From Phycisphaerales bacterium (lineage in GTDB: Bacteria; Planctomycetota; Phycisphaerae; UBA1845): DNA of 64,000 nt. Position 1 is the first letter of the stretch; every line of letters starts with the position of its first letter. This document shows positions 1 through 8,370 of the stretch, in pieces. The stretch covers positions 62,001 through 126,000 of the forward strand of contig JACKHG010000006.1 of the NCBI GenBank assembly GCA_020639115.1, in the 5' to 3' direction. The notes beneath the pieces are model-generated. The model was not told where the DNA came from. It searched no databases and worked only from the letters and a program-made list of their open reading frames with translations. Both the position numbers and the translations under genes were made by a program.

Positions 1-1
1 C

Positions 2-1060
2 GACCTCGAACGCATCCGCTGGCAGATCTCGCCCAACCTCGATCTCGCGCCCGCACGCGTCGACCTCTCACGCTTCGAGCTCGATCAACCGGGCGACCGC
101 TCCGACGTCAACCTCCTCGCCGACATGCTCGCCAGCGTCGCCTCGCGCTACGACTACGCGATCATCGACTGCCCGCCGCACGTCGGCCTGCTCACCCGCA
201 ACGCCCTCGTCGCCGCCACCGACGTCGTCATCCCGGTGGACACCGGCTACTTCGCGCTGCACGGCCTCACCCAGCAACTCCAGACCATCCAGGACGTCGA
301 CCGCCGCACCGGCAGCACCCGCTCCGTCCGCGTCCTCGCCAACCAGTACGACATCCGCACCAAGCTCGCCCGCGAGATCCTCTCCGAACTGCGCAAACGC
401 TTCGGCAGCGTGATGTTCGAAACCATCATCAACTTCAACATCAAGCTCAAGGAGGGCGTCAGCTACGGCCAGCCCATCACCGAGTTCGACCCCAGCAGCA
501 TGGGCGCTCGTGATTTCCTCAAGCTCGCCCGCGAACTCATGTCGGCGGAGCCGGTCACCACGCCCACCGAAACGATCCTCCAGCAGGCCGAACGCATGGC
601 GGTCGAGGCCGAAAAACTCCTCGCCACCACCTCGAGCCTGATCAACCGCCAGGGCACCAGCCCCAAGGGCGCGGCGTCCGCGCCCACCGCCGTCGCCGAC
701 CGGCCCGCCAAGACCGCTCCGCCGGCACCCGCGTCCCACGCCGAAATCGAACGCAAGCTCGAACGCATCTACGGCGTCGTCCAGACGCCGGAAGGCGTCC
801 TCTTCCGCACCCGCGGCGAAGGCGTCCGCGAGGTCCAGGTCGCCGGCGATTTCAACGACTGGATGCCCCACACCGCGCCCATGCAACGCGTCGGCGGCGA
901 CTTCGAACTGCTCATGAACCTGCCCACCGGCCGCTACCGCTACCGCATGGTGGTCGACGGCCGCTGGTCGCACGATAGTGCCAATCCCAACGTGGAGACA
1001 AACCAGTACGGCGAGTGGAACTCCGTCGTCGAGGTCCGCCCCCACAACGGCAGCGCATGA
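2..1060 (+). CDS. ParA-family ATPase fused to a C-terminal glycogen-binding (CBM48-like) domain, 5' truncated
   Basis: The reading frame is open to the window edge, so the N-terminus, including the P-loop, lies outside. The visible protein has a Walker B-like strand (YDYAIIDCPP), then a ParA/Soj-like stretch (DTGYFALHGLTQQL) and an ANQYDIRTKLAREIL segment, as in MinD/ParA ATPases that partition DNA or position complexes. After an Ala/Pro-rich linker, about the last 90 residues (roughly nt 780-1050) look like an AMPK-beta/CBM48 early-set domain: VQVAGDFNDW, then GRYRYRMVVDGRW and a DxxNPxxxxNxxGxxNSVVEV ending. The family of each half is clear; the fusion's role is unknown. A vapBC-like pair follows. 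A hairpin at 1123-1158 may end the transcript. Confidence 0.85.
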   Translation, partial: DLERIRWQISPNLDLAPARVDLSRFELDQPGDRSDVNLLADMLASVASRYDYAIIDCPPHVGLLTRNALVAATDVVIPVDTGYFALHGLTQQLQTIQDVDRRTGSTRSVRVLANQYDIRTKLAREILSELRKRFGSVMFETIINFNIKLKEGVSYGQPITEFDPSSMGARDFLKLARELMSAEPVTTPTETILQQAERMAVEAEKLLATTSSLINRQGTSPKGAASAPTAVADRPAKTAPPAPASHAEIERKLERIYGVVQTPEGVLFRTRGEGVREVQVAGDFNDWMPHTAPMQRVGGDFELLMNLPTGRYRYRMVVDGRWSHDSANPNVETNQYGEWNSVVEVRPHNGSA

Positions 1061-1122
1061 ATCCGACGTCGTCGGCGGGTCGGGGCCGCGACGCCACAAC
1101 GTCGTTCTTTCATTCCTCCTGT

Positions 1123-1158
1123 CAGCCCCGCGGCGTGCGCGAACGCGTCGCGGGGCTG
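1123..1158 (+). terminator. Candidate terminator hairpin after the ParA-CBM gene
   Basis: Ten-base arms CAGCCCCGCG (1123-1132) and CGCGGGGCTG (1149-1158) are exact inverted repeats around a GC-rich loop. Only a weak T run follows, so this could be a stable 3' end rather than a classical intrinsic terminator. Confidence 0.4.
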
Positions 1159-1196
1159 GTTTCTGCGCCGCAGCCGCCCGCACGAACCGCCCGCCG

Positions 1197-1226
1197 TTGA
1201 CGCCGCAACCGCCCAAGTCGTATCAT
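1197..1226 (+). promoter_or_regulatory. Sigma70-like promoter for the vapBC-like pair
   Basis: TTGACG (1197-1202) and TATCAT (1221-1226) are separated by 18 bases. The antitoxin ATG lies at 1244 with a GGAGG site at 1232-1236. Called by eye from the consensus. Confidence 0.5.
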
Positions 1227-1243
1227 CCTGCGGAGGCTTGACC

Positions 1244-1522
1244 ATGGCGGAACCCGTTATCCATCTCGACGTCGAACTGCAGCGCCGCATCGCCGACCTC
1301 GCCCGGTCCACCGGCGTCTCCCCGGCTGAGTACGTCCGCACCGCCGTCGAGGAACTCGCCGCACGCCGCAACGGCGGCCCGCAGTTGGCCGATTCCTCGG
1401 ACCTGCTGAAATCGATTGCCCGCATCACCGAGGGGCTGCCGGACGAGGAACTCGACAAGCTGCCGTCCGACCTCGCGAAGAACTTCGACCACTACCACTA
1501 CGGTCATCCTCGGGAGGACTGA
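1244..1522 (+). CDS. Ribbon-helix-helix type antitoxin (VapB-like)
   Basis: This 92-residue protein begins with an extended strand (VIHLDVELQRRIADLA) and a helix (STGVSPAEYVRTAVEELA), the pattern of CopG/Arc-type ribbon-helix-helix DNA-binding antitoxins. The acidic C-terminus (EGLPDEELDKLP onward) would be the toxin-binding part. The start is ATG 1244, not the in-frame TTG at 1238, because GGAGG at 1232-1236 is seven bases upstream. The stop touches the GTG start of the PIN-domain gene, so the two are translationally coupled. By family precedent it should neutralise the toxin and repress its own promoter. The fold is inferred from sequence pattern only. Confidence 0.75.
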   Translation: MAEPVIHLDVELQRRIADLARSTGVSPAEYVRTAVEELAARRNGGPQLADSSDLLKSIARITEGLPDEELDKLPSDLAKNFDHYHYGHPRED

Positions 1523-1954
1523 GTGCGCACCGTCTTCGCCGATACCAGCTACCTGATCGCGCTATTCAATCCGAAGGACGAACATCACGCCGTCGCCGTT
1601 CGTCTTGTCGAAGAGCTGTCCCCATTTCATCTGCTCACGTCGGAAGCCGTCCTGACCGAGTTCCTCAACGACTTCAGCGCCCGCGGCGCGGCCCTGCGCA
1701 GCCGGGCAACGCAATGCGTGGAACAACTGCGCCGCAACGGCACACCGAACGCGCGTGCCGCGACCGTGGTCCCCCAAACGCCGGCGATCTTCGCGGAGGC
1801 ATTCTCCATCTACCGCGATCGCCCGGATCAATCCTGGAGCCTGACCGACTGCACGTCATACCGGATCATGGCGCAGTGGGGCGTGCACGAGGCCCTCACC
1901 CACGACCGTCATTTCGAACAGATGGGATTTCGCGCGCTGCTGCGCGCCAGGTGA
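1523..1954 (+). CDS. PIN-domain ribonuclease toxin (VapC-like)
   Basis: This 143-residue protein has the four spaced acidic residues of PIN-domain nucleases: D7 (FADTSYLIALF), E46 (VLTEFLND), D109 (SLTDCTSYRIM) and D128 (LTHDRHFEQMGF). These coordinate Mg/Mn for RNA cleavage in VapC toxins. The GTG start at 1523 directly follows the antitoxin stop, with GGGAGGA upstream at 1512-1518, fitting a two-gene toxin-antitoxin operon. The C-terminal THDRHFxxxGF motif is typical of this PIN subgroup. The RNA target cannot be predicted. It ends just before the convergent pgpA gene. Confidence 0.88.
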   Translation: MRTVFADTSYLIALFNPKDEHHAVAVRLVEELSPFHLLTSEAVLTEFLNDFSARGAALRSRATQCVEQLRRNGTPNARAATVVPQTPAIFAEAFSIYRDRPDQSWSLTDCTSYRIMAQWGVHEALTHDRHFEQMGFRALLRAR

Positions 1955-1975
1955 TGGGCAGAGCCGCGGCGCTAC

Positions 1976-2497
1976 CTACCCCGCCAGCCACGCCGGACCA
2001 AACCGCACCAGCCCGTGCAGCAGAATGCACGTGTACACCCCGGCCACCACGTCATCCAGCACCACGCCCACCCCGCTGTGCATCCGGTCGTCGATCCAGT
2101 TCGCCGGCGGCACCTTCACGATGTCGATGACCCGCTCCAGGAAAAACCCAATGACCACCACCGGCCACGTGAACGGCACCGCGTACAGCGCAAAGAAAAA
2201 ACCCGCCAGCTCGTCCCAGACCAGCTTGCGGCTGTCCGACTCCCCCAGCACCTTGTCCCCCCGGTGGTGCAGCGCCATCGCCGCAACCGTGAACGCGATC
2301 GCCACCCCCAGGTACACCCCGTCCGTCAGATAATGCCGCATCACCCACGCCAGCGGAATACCCGCCACCGCGACCGCCACCGTCCCCGATGCCGGCGCAT
2401 GCCCCAGCGGACCGATCGACCCCACCGCCAACAGCACCCGCTCACCCGCGCTGCGCCGCCTGGCTGACGACTCCTCCACTTCCCGGACGCTGGACAA
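1976..2497 (-). CDS. pgpA: Phosphatidylglycerophosphatase A
   Basis: PgpA removes the phosphate from phosphatidylglycerophosphate to give phosphatidylglycerol at the inner membrane. The 173-residue protein shows the family blocks in order: GPLGHAPASGTVAVAVAG near the N-terminus, VWDELAGFFFALYAVP in the middle, then FFLERVIDIVKVPPANWIDD and the signature SGVGVVLDDVVAGVYT, with several hydrophobic segments between them. Length and motif spacing match the family. It converges on the vapC-like gene and diverges from metH; the roughly 200-base gap holds the metH promoter. Confidence 0.88.
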   Translation of the reverse strand: MSSVREVEESSARRRSAGERVLLAVGSIGPLGHAPASGTVAVAVAGIPLAWVMRHYLTDGVYLGVAIAFTVAAMALHHRGDKVLGESDSRKLVWDELAGFFFALYAVPFTWPVVVIGFFLERVIDIVKVPPANWIDDRMHSGVGVVLDDVVAGVYTCILLHGLVRFGPAWLAG

Positions 2498-2615
2498 GAC
2501 TCGTTCGACCCCAAAAAAGCCGATGCATACTTCGTCAGCCGGCGACTCTAGGTGGCACCCGCACCGCGGTCAAGAACCGGAGAACGCCCCCGAAAGCCCC
2601 CGCACCGCGGTTGCT

Positions 2616-2644
2616 TTGGCATCCGTCACCCGGCGCGCTAAACT
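2616..2644 (+). promoter_or_regulatory. Sigma70-like promoter of metH
   Basis: TTGGCA (2616-2621), a 17-base spacer and TAAACT (2639-2644) precede the metH ATG at 2703. No cobalamin- or SAM-riboswitch-like element was recognised in the short leader. Confidence 0.5.
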
Positions 2645-2702
2645 CATCGATTCGTATGTTTTCACGCGGACCACCCGTCCGCCCACCCGCAACGGAGAGG
2701 CA

Positions 2703-5700
2703 ATGGAATCCCGCATACTCGATGTTCTCGCTGAACGCGTCCTGCTCCTCGATGGAGCCATGGGCACCACCCTGCACGCCTACGACCTGCCGCTGTCCGA
2801 CTACAACGGCCTCGAAAACTGCAGCGAAGTCCTCGTGCTCACCCGGCCCGACGTCGTTCGCGACATCCACGCCTCCTTCCTCAAGGTCGGCAGCGACGCC
2901 GTCCTCACCAATACCTTCGGCGCCAGCAAACACGTCCTCGCCGAGTTCGGACTCACCGAACGCACCCGCGAGATCAACCGAACAGCCGCCCAACTCGCCC
3001 GCGAGGCCTGCGCCGCCCACGCGACGCCCGCCAAGCCTCGCTTCGTCGTCGGCTCCATGGGACCCGGCACCAAGCTGCCCACCCTCGGCCAGATCGACTG
3101 GGACACACTCCTCGACAGCTACACCGAGCAGGTCCGCGGCCTCCTCGACGGCGGCGTCGACGCGCTGCTCATCGAGACCTGCCAGGACATCCTCCAGGCC
3201 AAGTGCGCCGTCGTCGCCGGCATCGACGCCATGCGCGAACTCGATCGGGAAGTCCCCATCTTCTGCACCGTCACCATCGAGACCACCGGCACCATGCTCG
3301 TCGGCACCGAGGCGCTCGCCGCCCTCGTCACCCTCTCCGCCTACCCGGAAGTCAAGGTCCTCGGCCTCAACTGCGCCACCGGCCCCCAGGAAATGAGCGA
3401 GCACGTCCGCGTGCTCAGCGAGTCCTGCGACCGCCCGCTGCTCATCCAGCCCAACGCCGGACTCCCCGAACTCATCGAGGGCAAGACCCACTTCCCGCTC
3501 ACCCCCGACGAGTTCGCCCGCTGGCTGGTCGAGTTCGTCGAGGTCGACGGCGTCAACTTCATCGGCGGATGCTGCGGCACGACCCCCGAACACCTCGCCG
3601 CCGTCGCCAACGTGCTCGGTACTCGAAAACCCAAGCCGCGCGACGTGACCGTCGAACCCTCCTGCTCCAGCCTCTACCAGGCCGTCCCCCTCCGCCAGGA
3701 AAACGCCTTCCTCGCCGTGGGCGAACGCACCAACGCCAACGGCTCCAAGAAGTTCCGCGAACTCCTCGCCGCCGGCAACATCGACGGCATGGTCCAGATC
3801 GGCCGCGAACAGGTCAAACACGGCAGCCACGTCATCGACGTCTGCGCCGCCTACGTCGGACGCGACGAGGTCGCCGACATGACCGGCCTGCTCAAACGCT
3901 TCCGCGGCGACATCACCGTGCCGCTCATGATCGACAGCACCGAGGTCCCCGTCATCGAGGCCGCCCTCAAGCTCCTCGGCGGCAAGTGCATCATCAACTC
4001 CATCAACCTCGAGGACGGTGAGGAAAAACTCGACGCCATCTGCCGCCTCGCCCGCCGTTTCGGCGCCGCCCTCGTCGCCCTCACCATCGACGAGGAGGGC
4101 ATGGCCAAGACCGCCGAACGCAAGGTCGCCATCGCCCGCCGCATCCACGAACTCGTCACCCAGCGGCACGGCATCCCCGCGACCGACCTGCTCTTCGACG
4201 CCCTCACCTTCACCCTCGCCACCGGCAACGAGGACGACCGCCGCCTCGGCATCGAGACCATCGACGGCATTCGCGCCATCAAGGAGGCCCTCCCCGGCGT
4301 TCACGCCATCCTCGGCGTCAGCAACGTCAGCTTCGGCCTCAAGCCCGCCGTCCGCCGCGTGCTCAACAGCGTGTTCCTCCACTACGCCCGCGAGGCCGGC
4401 CTCGACGGCGCCATCGTCCACGCCTCCGGCATCGCGCCGCTCTTCAAGATCGACGACCAGCAGCGCAAGACGGCCGAGGACCTCGTCTTCGACCGCCGCG
4501 CGCAAGGCTACGACCCGCTCACCGCGCTCATGGCCCTCTTTGCCGACGCCTCCGCCGTGGAAAAAACCGAAAAAGAAAAACCCAAGTCGATCGAAGCCAT
4601 CCTCAAGCACCGCATCATCGACGGCGACCGCGTCGGCCTCGAGGACGACCTCACCCGCGCCCTCACCACCTACCGGCCGCTCGACATCATCAACGACATC
4701 CTCCTCGACGGCATGAAGACCGTCGGCGACCTCTTCGGCGCCGGCCAGATGCAGCTCCCCTTCGTGCTCCAGAGCGCCGAAACCATGAAGGCCGCCGTCG
4801 CCTTCCTCGAACCCTACATGGACAAGGCGGAGGACGGCGGCAAGGGCAAGATCGTCCTCGCCACCGTCCGCGGCGACGTCCACGACATCGGCAAGAACCT
4901 CGTCGATATCATCCTCACCAACAACGGCTACACCGTGTACAACCTCGGCATCAAGCAGCCCATCAACGCCATCCTCGACGCCTACGCCGAACACAACGCC
5001 GACGCCGTCGGCATGAGCGGACTGCTCGTCAAGTCCACCGTCGTCATGCGCGAAAACCTCGCCGTCATGAACGAACGCGGCGCCCACCCGCCCGTCGTGC
5101 TCGGCGGCGCCGCCCTCACCCGCCGCTACGTCGAGGACGACCTCGCCCCCGAGTACGCCGGCCCGCTCTTCTACGCCAAGGACGCCTTCGACGGCCTCCA
5201 CCTCATGGACAAGATCATGTCCGGCGCGGCGCAGAAAACCCCCGCCCGCGCCAAGGTCGCCGTCGCCGCAACCGTGCCCGCCGAACCGCCCGCGCCGCCC
5301 GCGGTCCCCCCAACCGCGGAACTCGAACAACGCTTCGGCCACCTCGAACCCCACGCGCCGACCTCCGACATCGTCCGCGACGTCCCCGTGCCCACGCCGC
5401 CGTTCTGGGGCCGCCGCGTCGTCGAACACGTCCCCCTCCGCTCCGCGCTGGGTTATCTCAACGAGAAGATGCTCTTCAACATCCAGTGGCAGTTCCACAA
5501 GGGCGGCATGGACTCCGCCGAATACAAACGCTTCGTCGCCGACGAGGTGCGCCCCATCTACCGCGACCTCGTCGCCCGCTGCGAGGCCGAGGAGATCCTC
5601 CAGCCCCGCGCCGTCTACGGCTACTGGCCCTGCATGGCCGAGGGCGACACCCTCCTCGTCTTCGACCCCGCCAACGCCGCGCGCGAACTGTGCCGCTTCG

Positions 5701-6185
5701 AGTTCCCCCGCCAGCGCAAGGCGCCCTACTGGTGCCTCAGCGACTTCTTCCGCCCCGCGGAAAGCGGCGAAATGGACGTCGTCGCCTTCACCATCGTCAC
5801 CGTCGGCCAGCACGCCAGCGACGTCGCCCGCCAGTGGTTTAAGGAAAACCGCTACCGCGACTACCTCTACCTCCACGGCCTCAGCGTCGAAAGCGCCGAG
5901 GCCCTCGCCGAGTACATGCACAAGCAGGTCCGCATGGAACTCGCCATCGCCGGCGACGACGCCCGCGAAATCCCCCGCCTCCTCCAGCAGAAATACCAGG
6001 GCAGCCGCTACTCCTTCGGCTACCCCGCCTGCCCGCGCCTCGAGGACCAGCTCAAACTCTGGCCCCTCCTCAAACCCGAGGACATCGGCGTCACCCTCAG
6101 CGAGGAGTTCCAACTCGACCCCGAACAGTCCACCACCGCCCTCATCTGCCACCACCGCCAGGCCAAGTACTTCAACGTGAGGTAG
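2703..6185 (+). CDS. metH: Cobalamin-dependent methionine synthase
   Basis: MetH transfers the methyl group of methyltetrahydrofolate to homocysteine through enzyme-bound methylcobalamin. The 1160-residue protein has all four modules: an N-terminal homocysteine domain (LLLDGAMGTTL; Zn ligands C224 in LGLNCATGP and C290/C291 in GGCCGTTPEH), a pterin domain (about 330-620, GERTNANGSKKF), the cap and B12 domain with the DVHDIGKN motif (H727 is the cobalt ligand), and a C-terminal AdoMet reactivation domain (about 870-1160). An Ala/Pro-rich linker precedes the last module. The start is ATG 2703 after GGAGAGG at 2694-2700; upstream in-frame codons lack such a site. It appears monocistronic. Its size matches E. 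coli MetH (1227 residues). Confidence 0.97.
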   Translation: MESRILDVLAERVLLLDGAMGTTLHAYDLPLSDYNGLENCSEVLVLTRPDVVRDIHASFLKVGSDAVLTNTFGASKHVLAEFGLTERTREINRTAAQLAREACAAHATPAKPRFVVGSMGPGTKLPTLGQIDWDTLLDSYTEQVRGLLDGGVDALLIETCQDILQAKCAVVAGIDAMRELDREVPIFCTVTIETTGTMLVGTEALAALVTLSAYPEVKVLGLNCATGPQEMSEHVRVLSESCDRPLLIQPNAGLPELIEGKTHFPLTPDEFARWLVEFVEVDGVNFIGGCCGTTPEHLAAVANVLGTRKPKPRDVTVEPSCSSLYQAVPLRQENAFLAVGERTNANGSKKFRELLAAGNIDGMVQIGREQVKHGSHVIDVCAAYVGRDEVADMTGLLKRFRGDITVPLMIDSTEVPVIEAALKLLGGKCIINSINLEDGEEKLDAICRLARRFGAALVALTIDEEGMAKTAERKVAIARRIHELVTQRHGIPATDLLFDALTFTLATGNEDDRRLGIETIDGIRAIKEALPGVHAILGVSNVSFGLKPAVRRVLNSVFLHYAREAGLDGAIVHASGIAPLFKIDDQQRKTAEDLVFDRRAQGYDPLTALMALFADASAVEKTEKEKPKSIEAILKHRIIDGDRVGLEDDLTRALTTYRPLDIINDILLDGMKTVGDLFGAGQMQLPFVLQSAETMKAAVAFLEPYMDKAEDGGKGKIVLATVRGDVHDIGKNLVDIILTNNGYTVYNLGIKQPINAILDAYAEHNADAVGMSGLLVKSTVVMRENLAVMNERGAHPPVVLGGAALTRRYVEDDLAPEYAGPLFYAKDAFDGLHLMDKIMSGAAQKTPARAKVAVAATVPAEPPAPPAVPPTAELEQRFGHLEPHAPTSDIVRDVPVPTPPFWGRRVVEHVPLRSALGYLNEKMLFNIQWQFHKGGMDSAEYKRFVADEVRPIYRDLVARCEAEEILQPRAVYGYWPCMAEGDTLLVFDPANAARELCRFEFPRQRKAPYWCLSDFFRPAESGEMDVVAFTIVTVGQHASDVARQWFKENRYRDYLYLHGLSVESAEALAEYMHKQVRMELAIAGDDAREIPRLLQQKYQGSRYSFGYPACPRLEDQLKLWPLLKPEDIGVTLSEEFQLDPEQSTTALICHHRQAKYFNVR

Positions 6186-6205
6186 GCCGGCAGGGCAGGG
6201 CGGCA

Positions 6206-6433
6206 GGTAGGGCGGGCCATGCCCGCCGCAGCAAACACGAAACGTCAGCCACCGCGCCCTCAGGTAGGGCGGGCCATGCCCGCCGCGGCAAGCACGGAAC
6301 GTCGGCCCCTGCGCACCCAGGTAGGGCGGGCCACGCCCGCCGCAGCAAACACGGCACGTCAGCCACCGCGCACCCAGGTAGGGCGGGCCATGCCCGCCGC
6401 AGCAAACATGGCACGTCAGCCACCGCGCACCGC
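6206..6433 (+). repeat. Tandem repeat, 57 bp x 4, with GGTAGGGCGGGCC heads
   Basis: Four copies begin at 6206, 6263, 6320 and 6377, an exact 57-base period. Each head holds the imperfect palindrome GGCGGGCCATGCCCGCC (CAC in place of CAT in the third copy), followed by a conserved GCAGCAAACACGGAACGTCAG-like body. The array ends in a CCGGCGCAGGC core at 6440-6450. Related copies recur at 7346 and 7548-7653. Because 57 is a multiple of three the array is open in several frames, but nothing suggests it is coding. Confidence 0.9.
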
Positions 6434-6505
6434 GCCGAACCGGCGCAGGCATAACCCACGCTTCTGCGTGCCGAGCGCGCAGCGCGCGCCCCAACCGCCA
6501 CACCC

Positions 6506-6535
6506 TTGCACCCGATATCCCCGCGCGCGTACAAT
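6506..6535 (+). promoter_or_regulatory. Sigma70-like promoter of the DUF4241 gene
   Basis: TTGCAC (6506-6511), an 18-base spacer and TACAAT (6530-6535) lie 53 bases upstream of the ATG at 6588 and just after the 57-bp repeat array. Confidence 0.5.
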
Positions 6536-6587
6536 CACCCCGGTGCCCCCAACCGGGACGCCCGTCACCTCTTGGAGAAAACCAACC

Positions 6588-7307
6588 ATGACGCCCTCCG
6601 CCCCCAACATCGAACCCCCCGTGGACCTCCTCCGCACCGCCCTCGAGTCCCAGTCAACCCTGACCGTCAATCAGCATGGCCGCAACTTCACCCTGCCCCT
6701 CTCCGTGCTCAAGATCGCCACACTGCGCATCCGCTCGGGCCGCGTCATCGTCGGCGACCTCGCCATGGCCTTCGAAATGGCCGAGCCGTTCGTCCGCGAA
6801 GTGCCGCCCGGCGAATACGACGTCCTCGTCTCGATCTGGGGCCTGCGCAGCCGCTTCTGGCCGCCCTCGAACTGGGGCGCCGACGGGCCCCGCGTCGCTT
6901 ACCTCGCCCTCGTCCTCTCCCACGAACCCGCCGTCCGCTACGAATTCGCCGCCTCCGGCGATCAGCCCCTCGACTGGCAGCCCACCGAACTCGGCTACGA
7001 CGGCTTCGGCGTCGACGTCGGCCCGGTCGGCATGATCGATGCAGCCGACCTCGACCCCGTGCGTTCCTTCATCGACAACTGCGACGACCCCGTCGTATTC
7101 CTCCACGAGGGCCTCGCCGCTTCCTCCATCCGCCGAGGCATCGCCGGCTGCCTGACCCTCCCGACCGAACCACCCGTCGCCGTCCCCACCTGCGAAAGCG
7201 GCTGGGGCGATGGCTCCTACCTCTCCTATTGGGGTTTCGCAAGCAACGGCGACCCCACCGTCCTCATCACCGACTTCGACCTCCCCAACAAGTGGGGCGT
7301 CGAATAG
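6588..7307 (+). CDS. DUF4241-family protein
   Basis: The 239-residue soluble protein ends with SGWGDGSYLSYWGFASNGDPTVLITDFD, reported here as the pieces SGWGDG, YWG and ITDF, the C-terminal signature I associate with DUF4241 proteins. Upstream are a VPPGEYDVLV-type strand after LRIRSGRVIVGDLAM and a GVDVGPVGMIDA segment, both usual for the family. DUF4241 has no established biochemical role; some members sit with polymorphic toxin systems as possible immunity proteins, but no toxin gene is adjacent here. The start is ATG 6588 after TTGGAGAAAA (GGAG at 6574-6577). The gene stands alone between two blocks of GTAGGGCGGGCC repeats. Confidence 0.75.
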   Translation: MTPSAPNIEPPVDLLRTALESQSTLTVNQHGRNFTLPLSVLKIATLRIRSGRVIVGDLAMAFEMAEPFVREVPPGEYDVLVSIWGLRSRFWPPSNWGADGPRVAYLALVLSHEPAVRYEFAASGDQPLDWQPTELGYDGFGVDVGPVGMIDAADLDPVRSFIDNCDDPVVFLHEGLAASSIRRGIAGCLTLPTEPPVAVPTCESGWGDGSYLSYWGFASNGDPTVLITDFDLPNKWGVE

Positions 7308-7345
7308 CCCGGTCACAACAGGGCACGCCACTGCGTACCGCTCCC

Positions 7346-7418
7346 GTAGGGCGGGCCGTGCCCGCCGCGGCAAGCACGGAACGTCAGCCACTGGCCACCG
7401 CCTCGATCCGGCGCAGGC
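7346..7418 (+). repeat. Single copy of the GTAGGGCGGGCC repeat plus its tail
   Basis: GTAGGGCGGGCCGTGCCCGC begins at 7346 and is followed by the same GGCAAGCACGGAACGTCAGCC body as the second copy of the 57-bp array. It ends with the shared core CCGGCGCAGGC at 7408-7418. Confidence 0.85.
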
Positions 7419-7547
7419 GTGATGCACGCTGTCGCACATCGCGCCGATGGCCATAAACGTAGCCATTCTTGGCCAACTAGACCTCCAGCGCAGCGGCCGC
7501 GGAAGCTGGTACGCCCCGGCCTCAACGCCCAGCGACCCGCCACCCGT

Positions 7548-7653
7548 GTAGGGCGACCACTACCCGCCATCGCAAGCAAGGTAGGGCGGGCCGTGCCCGC
7601 CGTCGCGAGCAACGTAGGGCGGGCCGTGCCCGCCGTCGCGAGCCGGCGCAGGC
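7548..7653 (+). repeat. Tandem repeat, 33 bp x 3, of the GTAGGGCGGGCC family
   Basis: Copies begin at 7548 (diverged: GTAGGGCGACCACTACCCGC), 7581 and 7614, an exact 33-base period. The unit is a shortened form of the 57-bp repeat, with the palindromic head kept and the body trimmed. The block ends with CCGGCGCAGGC at 7643-7653, like the other two blocks. Confidence 0.9.
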
Positions 7654-8026
7654 ATAGCACGCTTCCACCTGTCGTCCCCAACTCAGGCAGAATTCTCCCG
7701 CGCGCCGCCAACCCCGGAGGTAAACACCCTACACCCTGCCACCCGAAAAACCCGACCCGACCCCACTTCCCGACCCCGCCAGCCCACTCCACGACCCCCA
7801 ATCAAAAAAAACTTCAAACCACCATCTCCCAACCCGTCCATTCATGCAGCGCCCGGCAAGTAGTAGGGGGTGACAAATAAAGTCGAAGGTGGCGCACACC
7901 CGCCAAGCGCGACCGCGGAGCAAGAACCATGCAGACGCCAGGTACGGAACAGTTGATCAGGAGAAAGGTGATCAGGAGATCCCCAAGCCACCCAGAACCA
8001 ACCAAGCCAAGCTATCCAAAAAAAGC

Positions 8027-8126
8027 CGTTCTTCGTGGCTTCGTGTCTTCGTGGTTCAATCCCCCGGCGCGGGCCCCCCGTGTCGCGCCCCCGAATTTGT
8101 CACTCGTCATTCGTCATTCTGCATCC
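8027..8126 (+). repeat. Short-word dispersed repeat remnants
   Basis: Two word repeats lie close together: CTTCGTGGCTTCGTGTCTTCG followed by TGG at about 8030-8053, and CACTCGTCATTCGTCATTC at 8101-8119. They are non-coding and resemble in style the short-word repeats at 24904, 31441 and 38027. Confidence 0.6.
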
Positions 8127-8370
8127 CCCCGCGCCTCTACGGTAAACCCAAATTCGAGCTCGGCAGTACCCATCGGATCCGCACGCGAAAAAAAAATCCG
8201 CCCCAAACCCGTTTGCCAGCGCCACTGCAACCCCTGGCGCTCGCAAAAACGCCACCCGCCCCCCGCAAGGCTCAAAAAACAAGGATCAACATCGCTAAAG
8301 CAGCACCGCAAAACGGCTTTGCGGCGCTTCGAAATGTCAACCAAAACACGCTTCTGACGGAGGGAAAGCC

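Larger units (their letters stand above)
7308..8370. other. Gene-free 1.06 kb region rich in repeats
   Basis: No convincing gene is present; the open frames are repeat-derived or of low complexity. It holds the GTAGGGCGGGCC repeat copies, an A/C-rich stretch (about 7700-7830) and short-word repeats of the CTTCGTGG and CATTCGT type (8027-8126). The sequence from 8359 supplies the ribosome binding site of the next gene. Confidence 0.7.

Noticed and set aside
2500..2702. Possible cobalamin or SAM riboswitch before metH
   Set aside because: The leader after the predicted promoter is under 60 bases, and no B12-box or SAM-type core was recognised.
2535..6503. A 1322-residue open frame on the minus strand across metH
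   Set aside because: It is an antisense shadow: its composition is Gly/Ala/Asp/Val-rich without domains, and metH on the plus strand is certain. GC-rich codons remove stop codons in the opposite frame.
6206..7653. Regularly spaced repeats that could be taken for a CRISPR array
   Set aside because: The units are contiguous or repeat their whole length, with no unique spacers between constant repeats, and no cas gene is present.
8151..8180. Stretch AATTCGAGCTCGGCAGTACCC then ATCGGATCC resembles a pUC-type multiple cloning site
   Set aside because: The match is imperfect (inserted and changed bases between the SacI-like and BamHI-like words), there is no vector backbone on either side, and the surroundings look like native intergenic sequence. 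Checking read coverage would settle it.
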